Shown piece by piece: positions 1-5,688 of a stretch of DNA of 8,873 nucleotides (the stretch's first letter is position 1; every line of letters begins with the position of its first letter). The position numbers and the translations under genes were made by a program. This DNA is from Chloroflexota bacterium (GTDB lineage Bacteria; Chloroflexota; Dehalococcoidia; UBA2979). The notes beneath the pieces were generated by a model that saw only the letters and a program-made list of their open reading frames with translations, ran no database searches and was not told the origin of the DNA. The DNA is taken from assembly GCA_947446155.1 (NCBI GenBank), contig CANFFZ010000083.1, positions 1 through 8,873 on the forward strand, in the 5' to 3' direction.

Positions 1-380
1 CCTGCGGCGACGTTCGCGCGGCGGATGCGGTCCAGCAGCGTGGTCTTGCCGTGGTCGACGTGGCCCAGGACGGTGATCACCGGCGGGCGCGTGACGAGGC
101 CCTCGCCCTCATCCACGATGCGGAGCGAGGTGCTGGCGACTTCTGCCTGGTCGTCGGTGTCGGTCGTCTCGGTGTCTGCTGGAGCGTCTTCCTCGAGCGC
201 AAAGCCCATGTCCGTCGCGACGATGGCGGCGGTGTCGAAGTCCACGACTTGGTTGATCGTGGCCATGACGCCGTTCTTCATCAGTTCTTTGATCACATCG
301 ACGGGCGTCACACCGAGCAATGCGGCAAGGTCGGCAACGACGATTGCGTTGGGGATCTTTACGACCTGTTGGTTCGTCAT
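1..380 (-). CDS. infB: Translation initiation factor IF-2, N-terminal part (3' end outside window)
   Basis: IF-2 is a GTPase that brings fMet-tRNA to the 30S subunit and promotes 50S joining. The 126 codons visible show a short IF2_N-type helical domain (about residues 10-60, with [12 protein letters not shown] and [16 protein letters not shown]), an acidic linker (about 62-95), then the G domain with the P-loop GHVDHGKT at 106-113. The long disordered N-terminal extension of many IF-2 proteins is missing; the IF2_N domain begins almost at the start. The ATG at 380 is chosen because it overlaps the ylxR stop as ATGA and has GAGG 7 nt upstream, which indicates translational coupling. It is the last visible gene of nusA-ylxR-infB. 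The gene is cut by the window edge just after the P-loop, so the other G motifs and domains cannot be checked. Identification is secure. Confidence 0.97.
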   Translation of the reverse strand, partial: MTNQQVVKIPNAIVVADLAALLGVTPVDVIKELMKNGVMATINQVVDFDTAAIVATDMGFALEEDAPADTETTDTDDQAEVASTSLRIVDEGEGLVTRPPVITVLGHVDHGKTTLLDRIRRANVAA

Positions 381-730
381 ACGCGTGCCTCGATGTCTCC
401 GTCTGTGTGTCTGTCCGCCTGGGGGGCGGTGAATCGTCCTGCATAGGCGCGGAGCGCCTCACGGTCAGCCTCGTCCAGCGTCACCCGGAGGGAGCCCTGG
501 AGCGCCCCAGCGATGCCGCGCTGCCAGCAGGCTGCCGAGGGGTGCAGGTACGCACCCCGACCGGGTGCCTTCCCGCGCTCGTCCACCGCTACGCGGCCCT
601 CCGCCGTCCGTACGACCCGGACGAAGGAGGACTGGTCACCCTCATGGCGGCACGCGACGCACGTGCGTTGCGGCCGAGGCCGAATGCGGCCTCCTGCTGC
701 CGGATGGCTACTCGTCGTCCTCGTCCTCAA
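377..730 (-). CDS. ylxR: YlxR family (DUF448) RNA-binding protein
   Basis: YlxR is a small basic protein usually encoded between nusA and infB; members are thought to bind RNA or act as nucleoid/transcription regulators. The family signatures are present: RTCVACR near residues 22-28 and [13 protein letters not shown] near 57-69, counted from the TTG. The stop overlaps the infB start as ATGA. The start is uncertain. The TTG at 730 is the first conventional codon; it overlaps the end of nusA by 23 bp and has no Shine-Dalgarno. No ATG, GTG or TTG lies between it and the conserved core. An ATT at 685-683, preceded by AGGAGG with a 4-nt gap, would give a 102-residue protein beginning [13 protein letters not shown], which is where family members usually begin. 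I give the conventional start and list the alternative separately. Confidence 0.92.
   Translation of the reverse strand: MRTRTTSSHPAAGGRIRPRPQRTCVACRHEGDQSSFVRVVRTAEGRVAVDERGKAPGRGAYLHPSAACWQRGIAGALQGSLRVTLDEADREALRAYAGRFTAPQADRHTDGDIEARV
683..695 (-). promoter_or_regulatory. Strong Shine-Dalgarno before an in-frame ATT: possible true ylxR start
   Basis: On the minus strand a perfect AGGAGG (695-690) is followed by CCGC and then ATT (685-683), in frame with ylxR and downstream of the nusA stop at 708. It is the best ribosome-binding match near the ylxR 5' end, whereas the TTG at 730 has none. AUU starts are very rare; infC is the known example, where AUU serves feedback control by IF3. The 4-nt spacing is somewhat short, so a chance match remains possible. 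Confidence 0.45.
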
Positions 731-2342
731 TCAAGTCGTCGCCATGCAGCGCCGCCTCAATCTCTTCCTCGTCGAAGTCGTCCAGCACGCGTCGACCGCT
801 ACCGCCGGCACCGCGCTGCGGCGGCTGCGGGCGAGTGCTGCGGACGGGCGCCACCGGGCCACCTCGGCCACCACCACGGTTGCCGCGACCGCCACGGCCT
901 GCGGCGGCACCACGACGGCGCTCTTCCTCTTCCTCGTCCACGACCAGGTCGCGGATGTCCTCGCCGAAGCGAAGGCCACCGGGCTGGGCGGGGGCACGAG
1001 GTCGGACGGGGGCGGGCGCAGCCACCTCGGCGGCGGGTGCAACCGTCTCCGGTTCCTCCTCCACGAACTCCGCCATAACCTCCTGCTCGGGGGTGAGGCG
1101 GATCTCCTCGTCCTGACGCACAGCCGGACGCGGGGGACGCTCGCCAGGCAGGCCCGGCCGTGTGTAGAGCGCCTGCGACGGTGCGATGGCGTCCGGGGAC
1201 GGTGCTGCGGTCGCCGTGGCGGCGGGGCCGCGGCCCGGGACCGGAAGCGCCTCCATGTTCGGCTCGGGCGGCGGGAACAGGTCCTCACCGGCCGCGATGA
1301 TGGCGGACTCGCCTCGTATGTCGATGCGGCGGCCCGTGAGTTGCGCGGCCAGGCGGGCGTTCTGCCCTTCCTTGCCGATCGCGAGGCTCAACTGCTTGTC
1401 CGGCACCGCGAGGTACGCGGTGTTCGTGTCGCGGTCGATGCGGATCGAGACGACTTCTGCCGGAGACAACGAGTTCGCGACGAACGCTTCCTCGACCGGG
1501 TCCCAGCGGACGACATCGATGCGCTCGCCGCCGAGTTCGTTCACGATGTTCTGGATGCGCGAACCGCGCACGCCGACGCACGCGCCGATCGGGTCAATGC
1601 CGTGCTGGCGGGAGATGACGGCGATCTTCGTGCGGTGGCCACCGTCACGGGCGATCCCCATGACCTCGACGACGCCCCGCGCGATCTCGGGTACTTCGAG
1701 CTCGAACAGGCGCTTTACGAGCGCCGGGTTCGAGCGGGAGACCACGACCTGCGGGCCCTTCGAGGCTTTATAGACTTCCTTCACGAACACGCGGAGCCGC
1801 TGGCCTACGCGGTAGTGCTCGGAGCGCACCTGCTCGGCTGCTGGCAGCACTGCCTCGGTCCGGCCGAGGTCGAGAATCACCTGGCGGCGTCCACCCTCAA
1901 CGCGGAGGACTGTGCCGGAGACGAGTTCGCCCTCTTTGCCGGTGAAGTCCTCGAAGACGGACTCGCGCTCAGCCTCGCGCAGCCGCTGGAGTACGACTTG
2001 CTTCAGAGTCTGAGCGGCGATGCGTCCTGCCGGGGCAGCCGCGACCTCTTCCTTGATGACGTCACCGGCGTGCTTGCCGGGGTACCCCATCGTGGAGGCG
2101 CGCTCGGGCGACACCTGCAGTTCGTCATCCTCGATGTCATCGTCCGGGGTCACCGTGTAGAGGCGCCACGCGTCGATGTTGCCGGAGTCGCGGTTGATTT
2201 TGACCTCAACCTCCGCGTACTGGAGGTCGTCCTTCTTCAGGGCAGAGGACATGGCTGCTTCGACGGCCGCGAAAACGGTATCGGAGTCCAGATTCTTCTC
2301 TGCCGAGAGTTGAGCGATGGCGAGGACGAATTCGTTTTTCAT
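708..2342 (-). CDS. nusA: Transcription termination/antitermination factor NusA with long RGG-acidic tail
   Basis: NusA binds RNA polymerase and nascent RNA, and modulates pausing, intrinsic termination and antitermination. In order the 544 residues show the RNAP-binding N-terminal domain (about 1-130), an S1 domain (about 137-205, GELVSGTVLRVEGG), KH1 (about 235-285, with GVRGSRI at 257-263) and KH2 (about 300-345, with AIGKEGQNARLAAQ at 321-334). After residue 350 comes a low-complexity tail of about 195 residues: Pro/Ala-rich, then glutamates (469-474), an RGG-like run (483-495) and a very acidic C-terminus. The ATG at 2342 is chosen because MKNEFVLAI is the normal NusA N-terminus and AGGTGG lies 3 nt upstream. 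A longer frame back to 2432 would translate through the leader hairpin and begin upstream of the predicted transcript start. It is the first gene of nusA-ylxR-infB here; rimP is not upstream. Confidence 0.97.
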   Translation of the reverse strand: MKNEFVLAIAQLSAEKNLDSDTVFAAVEAAMSSALKKDDLQYAEVEVKINRDSGNIDAWRLYTVTPDDDIEDDELQVSPERASTMGYPGKHAGDVIKEEVAAAPAGRIAAQTLKQVVLQRLREAERESVFEDFTGKEGELVSGTVLRVEGGRRQVILDLGRTEAVLPAAEQVRSEHYRVGQRLRVFVKEVYKASKGPQVVVSRSNPALVKRLFELEVPEIARGVVEVMGIARDGGHRTKIAVISRQHGIDPIGACVGVRGSRIQNIVNELGGERIDVVRWDPVEEAFVANSLSPAEVVSIRIDRDTNTAYLAVPDKQLSLAIGKEGQNARLAAQLTGRRIDIRGESAIIAAGEDLFPPPEPNMEALPVPGRGPAATATAAPSPDAIAPSQALYTRPGLPGERPPRPAVRQDEEIRLTPEQEVMAEFVEEEPETVAPAAEVAAPAPVRPRAPAQPGGLRFGEDIRDLVVDEEEEERRRGAAAGRGGRGNRGGGRGGPVAPVRSTRPQPPQRGAGGSGRRVLDDFDEEEIEAALHGDDLIEDEDDE

Positions 2343-2381
2343 GGTCCACCTGGGCCAGCCGGGGAATGGGGCGTTGCCAAT

Positions 2382-2406
2382 AAAAAACGTGGGCTCAAGC
2401 CCACGT
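2382..2406 (-). terminator. Intrinsic-terminator-like hairpin in the nusA leader
   Basis: Read on the minus strand, ACGTGGGC (2406-2399) and GCCCACGT (2394-2387) form a perfect 8-bp stem with a TTGA loop. The run of six Ts at 2387-2382 begins with the last stem base. On the plus strand the A-run lies before the stem, so the element is directional towards nusA. It ends about 40 nt before the nusA ATG. No minus-strand gene lies upstream for it to terminate, because the next gene in that direction is the divergent HD-GYP gene. An attenuator of the nusA operon is therefore the simplest reading. Sequence and direction are seen; the regulatory role is inferred. Confidence 0.75.
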
Positions 2407-2430
2407 CTCGGAAGGAGGCGTCGCCCGACC

Positions 2431-2460
2431 ATCCTACCACCCCGATTTCGCCAATCACAA
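2431..2460 (-). promoter_or_regulatory. Candidate sigma-70-type promoter of nusA-ylxR-infB
   Basis: On the minus strand TTGTGA (2460-2455) and TAGGAT (2436-2431) each match 4 of 6 consensus bases and are separated by 18 nt. Transcription would start near 2424, giving a leader of about 82 nt that carries the terminator-like hairpin from about nucleotide 19. The match is reasonable for GC-rich sequence, but promoter calls by eye are weak evidence. Confidence 0.45.
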
Positions 2461-2599
2461 GGCGCATCAGGCGCGCCCCACCCCCTTCAGTCTGGCCTCG
2501 GATGGTCGAGAATCACGAGGGCGGACCACGTCCGCGCTCTGCGCCGGACACCACCGCCGAGTAGTGCCGCCGAGATTTGGGCGCAGACGGGAGCAGCGA

Positions 2600-3787
2600 G
2601 TGCGCCGCCTCGCCATCACCCACCGCGCCGCCGCCGGTGCTCCGCTCGCCCGCGATGTCGTGGGGCGCAGCGGCGAGGTGCTTGCGCGCGCTGGCCATGT
2701 CCTGTCAGTCCGCGTCGTCCGCGCCCTCCAGCAGCGAGGCGTCACCACTGTGTACGTCGACGACCTCGCAAGCGTCGGGATTTTGCTCACCTCCATCGCC
2801 CCCCACCCGGCGGCGGACACCCTCCAGCAACTGATGTCCGAACTGGCCTCGCGCCTGCAGGTATCCGTCGAGCCGCTCGCCAGCCAGCCGACCCCCAAGA
2901 TCGTCGAAGCCCTGCGCAACGGCACATCGCCTGTCGCCGCGGTGCGCGTCACCGCGCTGCTCGCTGACATCCGCGCCGGGGCCGCCGCTCTCGCCCGAGC
3001 GTGCACCGAGGCCGATGGTGCCTCGGGCTACCTCACGGACCGCCAGCCGGACGACGACCTCGTGGGGCACTCGGTCCAGGCGGCGGCGCTCACGGCGCGG
3101 ATCGGCGCCACCGTCGGCCTCGCGGACGACGACCTCGTCGCTGCGACCTACGCGGCGCTGCTGCACGACCTAGGCCTGATCTTCGTCCCGGGGGAGATCC
3201 GAGGTGCCCCGGAGCGCTGGAGCATCCCGCAGCGGATGCGCTTCGAGGATCACACCGTCCTTGGTGAGGCGTTGCTGACGGTGCTCGCCCGTAGCCACGC
3301 GATCGTGCCCGTCGTCGCTGCCGAGCACCACGAGACGCAGGATGGCGGCGGTTTTCCGCGCGCGCTCCTCGGTGCCAACCGGGTCTTCCGTGTCGCCGAC
3401 CGCAAGCGCGAAGCCCCATCGATCGCCCTCGCATCCGAGGTGGTCGCGGTCGCTGACCGCTACGAACGGCTGGTCTCGCGCGCGGGACTGTCGCCGGCTG
3501 AGGCGCGCTACGAACTGTCCTCGGAAGCGGGCACGAAACTGAACGCCGAGATCGTTGCGCGCTTCCTCGACACCTTCCCCGCGCTGCCCCTCGGCACCGA
3601 GGTTCGCGTCGTGGGCGGGGAGCACGATGGCTCACGCGCGATCGTGAGCCAGCCCAGCCGCGACACGCGCTCGAGGCCAGTCGTGCGGGTGTACGCCGAC
3701 CGGATGGGCTCCACGCACACACCGGTCGAGGTGAACCTCGACCTCTACCGGGACGTGAACGTATTGCTGGACGAGCGGGCGGCCTAG
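2600..3787 (+). CDS. HD-GYP domain protein, putative cyclic-di-GMP phosphodiesterase
   Basis: HD-GYP proteins are metal-dependent phosphodiesterases that usually degrade cyclic-di-GMP. The 395 residues show an N-terminal domain common before HD-GYP (PLARDVVGRSGEVLARAG, ending VYVDD near 55), a linker, then the HD core: H157, HD at 189-190, H218, HH at 243-244 in AEHHETQDGGGFP, and D286 in VADRY. A small beta-rich tail follows (about 330-395). The metal-binding His/Asp set looks intact, but the usual HDxGK lysine is leucine (HDLGL) and GYP reads GFP (251-253), so activity is not certain. I see no transmembrane segment or receiver domain. The GTG at 2600 is chosen because GGGAG lies 6 nt upstream; the GTG at 2564 has no ribosome-binding site. 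It is divergent from nusA and convergent with proS, so probably monocistronic. Confidence 0.85.
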   Translation: MRRLAITHRAAAGAPLARDVVGRSGEVLARAGHVLSVRVVRALQQRGVTTVYVDDLASVGILLTSIAPHPAADTLQQLMSELASRLQVSVEPLASQPTPKIVEALRNGTSPVAAVRVTALLADIRAGAAALARACTEADGASGYLTDRQPDDDLVGHSVQAAALTARIGATVGLADDDLVAATYAALLHDLGLIFVPGEIRGAPERWSIPQRMRFEDHTVLGEALLTVLARSHAIVPVVAAEHHETQDGGGFPRALLGANRVFRVADRKREAPSIALASEVVAVADRYERLVSRAGLSPAEARYELSSEAGTKLNAEIVARFLDTFPALPLGTEVRVVGGEHDGSRAIVSQPSRDTRSRPVVRVYADRMGSTHTPVEVNLDLYRDVNVLLDERAA

Positions 3788-3791
3788 GCCG
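3780..3791. repeat. 12-bp perfect palindrome over the HD-GYP stop codon
   Basis: CGGCCTAGGCCG reads the same on both strands and contains the TAG stop at 3785-3787. It fills most of the gap between the convergent HD-GYP and proS genes. With a 4-nt loop the stem would be only 4 bp and there is no T-run, so it is a poor terminator candidate. No other terminator is visible in this 8-bp gap. Confidence 0.4.
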
Positions 3792-3795
3792 ACGC

Positions 3796-5589
3796 TCAGG
3801 CTGGCGTGGAGCCGAACTGGCGGGCGGCGGTCTCGGCCACCTCGATCGTGAGGCCGCCGATCAGTGCCTGGCGCTGCGCGACCACGGCGGAGACCACCTC
3901 GGCGCGCGCGACCTGCGAGGACTCCCCACCGTCGCGGACCTTCAGTTCGACGATGCCAGCGGCGAAGTTCCTGCTCGACACGGTCAGACGGAGTGGGACG
4001 CCGATCAGGTCGGCGTCGTTGAACTTCACCCCCGGCCGCTCGTCGCGGTCGTCGAAGATCACCTCGAGGCCAGCCTCGTGCAGCGCGTCGTAGAGGGAGT
4101 CCGCGTCCGCGCGGGCCGCCTCGTCGCGGTCGAGTCCGATGCCGACCATGTGCACGTCGTAAGGCGCGATCGAGGCGGGCCAGGCGAGGCCGGCGTCGTC
4201 GCGATGTACCTCAGCGGCGGCGGCGATGATCCGCTCGACGCCGATGCCGTAGCAGCCCATGGTCGGGGTGAGTTGCGCGCCGCCGGCGTCCTGCACCGAG
4301 ACGCTCATCGAGGTCGTGTAGACGTACTGCAGCCGGAAGACGTGGCCCATCTCGATACCGCGCGTGGAGCCGAGGGTGCCCTGACTGCACTGCGCGCACG
4401 TGTGGCCGACTTGGGCGGTGGCGATGTCGGCGACCACCTCGGCCTGCCAGTCACGGCCGATGTTCACGTTGCGCTTGTGCCAGCCGGCACGGTTCGCGCC
4501 CGCCACCAGGTTCGGCGACTCCGCCACCGAGGTGTCGGCGATGACCCGCACGCCCGCGCGCACCCCGATCGGCGAGGCGTATCCGGCGACCAGCCCGTAC
4601 TCGGCGACCTCCGCGTCCACCATCGGCCGCAATTCGGCGCCGCCGAGGGCGTTCGTCAGCTTGATCTCGTTGACCTCAAGGTCGCCGCGCACCACGGCGA
4701 AGACCGGCTTGCCGCTGCGCTCGCCCTTAGGGGTCGCCATGTAGAACACGGCCTTCGCTGTCTGCTTCGCCTCGATGCCGAGGAACTTCGCCAGATCCGC
4801 GATGGAGGTCACACCAGGCGTCTCGACGTCCTCGATGGCGGCAGGCTCACCGGTGGTGATGGCGGCGGGACGGATGAAGGCCGCCTTCTCGGTGTTGGCG
4901 GCGTAGGTGCAGTGGTCGCAGAACACCACCGTGTCCTCGCCCGTCTCCGTCGGGAAGATGAACTCCTGGGAGCCCTTGCCACCGATGGCACCCGAGTCGG
5001 CCTCGACCGGCAGCGTCGGTATGCCGCAGCGCGCGAAGATGCGCCGGTATGCCTCGAACATCGCCGTGTAGGACACGTCGAGGCCGGCGTCGTCCGCGTC
5101 GAAGGAGTAGGCGTCCTTCATCGTGAACTCGCGGACGCGCACCAGGCCGCCGCGCGGGCGGGCCTCGTCACGGAACTTCGTTTGGATCTGGTACAGCGTG
5201 ACGGGGAGGTCGCGGTAGGAGAACGCGTGGTCCTTGAAGAGGCGGGTGATCACCTCTTCGTGCGTGGGGCCGAGGGCCATCCCGCGCTCACGACGGTCCG
5301 ACAACTGGAAGAGCACGTCGCCCATCTGCACCTTGCGGCCGGTGGCCTCCCACAACTCGATGGGCTGGATCGCCGGCAGGTGGACCTCCTGCGCTCCCAC
5401 GCGGTCCATCTCCTCGCGGACGACCTGCTCGACCTTCAACTTCACGCGCTGGCCCAGCGGTAGGAAGGAGTAGACCCCGGACATCAACTGGTCGATGTAC
5501 CCGCCGCGCAGCAGCAGCGCGTGCGAAGCCGTCTCGGCGTCGCCGGGCATCTCCCGCAGGGTGCGTCCAAACATCCGTGACATGCGCAT
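3796..5589 (-). CDS. proS: Prolyl-tRNA synthetase, bacterial type with editing insertion
   Basis: This cytosolic class II synthetase attaches proline to tRNA-Pro. The 597 residues, slightly longer than E. coli ProRS, carry motif 1 around 40-75, GPTHEE at 107-112, motif 2 FRDEARPRGGLVRVREF at 139-155 followed by TMKDAYSFD, and motif 3 GCYGIGVERI at 445-454, then the anticodon-binding domain (about 475-597). The INS editing domain lies at roughly 225-400 and keeps the lysine needed for deacylating Ala-tRNA-Pro (AKAVFYM, K279). CxxC pairs at 224/227 and 398/401 bracket this insertion and could bind a metal. The ATG at 5589 gives the normal MRMS-type N-terminus; it has no Shine-Dalgarno but a TAnnnT box 7 nt upstream, suggesting a leaderless mRNA. 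An ATG at 5583 is the alternative. It stands alone, convergent with the HD-GYP gene. Confidence 0.98.
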   Translation of the reverse strand: MRMSRMFGRTLREMPGDAETASHALLLRGGYIDQLMSGVYSFLPLGQRVKLKVEQVVREEMDRVGAQEVHLPAIQPIELWEATGRKVQMGDVLFQLSDRRERGMALGPTHEEVITRLFKDHAFSYRDLPVTLYQIQTKFRDEARPRGGLVRVREFTMKDAYSFDADDAGLDVSYTAMFEAYRRIFARCGIPTLPVEADSGAIGGKGSQEFIFPTETGEDTVVFCDHCTYAANTEKAAFIRPAAITTGEPAAIEDVETPGVTSIADLAKFLGIEAKQTAKAVFYMATPKGERSGKPVFAVVRGDLEVNEIKLTNALGGAELRPMVDAEVAEYGLVAGYASPIGVRAGVRVIADTSVAESPNLVAGANRAGWHKRNVNIGRDWQAEVVADIATAQVGHTCAQCSQGTLGSTRGIEMGHVFRLQYVYTTSMSVSVQDAGGAQLTPTMGCYGIGVERIIAAAAEVHRDDAGLAWPASIAPYDVHMVGIGLDRDEAARADADSLYDALHEAGLEVIFDDRDERPGVKFNDADLIGVPLRLTVSSRNFAAGIVELKVRDGGESSQVARAEVVSAVVAQRQALIGGLTIEVAETAARQFGSTPA

Positions 5590-5602
5590 AACGGCGAGTC
5601 TA
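5590..5602 (-). promoter_or_regulatory. -10 element for a leaderless proS transcript
   Basis: On the minus strand TAGACT (5602-5597, TAnnnT class) is followed by exactly 7 nt and then the proS ATG at 5589. That puts the expected transcription start on the A of the ATG. There is no ribosome-binding sequence before this ATG and no clear -35 at the usual spacing. The mirror-image gene across this 99-bp spacer has the same geometry. Confidence 0.6.
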
Positions 5603-5675
5603 CGAGGTGCGCGCCCTACTCGCCCGCCCGCCGCCGCCCGTGCCACATCGACCTGGCCGAAGGCCCGCGAGCGCC

Positions 5676-5688
5676 TACGATGCCGCGC
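5676..5688 (+). promoter_or_regulatory. -10 element for a leaderless ycaQ-like transcript
   Basis: TACGAT (5676-5681) is followed by exactly 7 nt and then ATG at 5689. The predicted transcription start therefore coincides with the first base of the start codon. The ATG at 5680-5682 overlaps this box and would lie upstream of the transcript, which decides the start of the downstream gene. No good -35 hexamer is visible. Confidence 0.6.

Larger units (their letters stand above)
2343..2599. other. Divergent intergenic region between nusA and the HD-GYP gene
   Basis: This 257-bp spacer holds the nusA leader with its hairpin, the candidate nusA promoter and the 5' flank of the HD-GYP gene. It also contains a short perfect inverted repeat, GCGGAC-CAC-GTCCGC at 2521-2535, which could be an operator half-site pair or chance. 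I found no convincing plus-strand -35/-10 pair for the HD-GYP gene and no RNA gene. Confidence 0.6.

Noticed and set aside
2343..2432. 30-residue N-terminal extension of NusA from 2432
   Set aside because: It would be translated through the leader hairpin, has no ribosome-binding site, and its start lies within the predicted -10 box; the normal NusA N-terminus begins at 2342.
513..2564. Long open frame on the plus strand opposite nusA and ylxR
   Set aside because: It is entirely antisense to well-recognised NusA/YlxR coding sequence, has Arg/Asp/Ala-biased low-complexity content and no domain, as expected for a shadow frame in GC-rich DNA.
2467..3166. Minus-strand frames opposite the HD-GYP gene as a possible rimP upstream of nusA
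   Set aside because: Translations are Arg/Ala/Gly-rich and show no RimP motif; they mirror the HD-GYP coding frame.
4078..5463. Long open frame on the plus strand opposite proS
   Set aside because: Antisense to conserved ProRS motifs; composition is His/Arg/Val/Gly-biased with no recognisable family.
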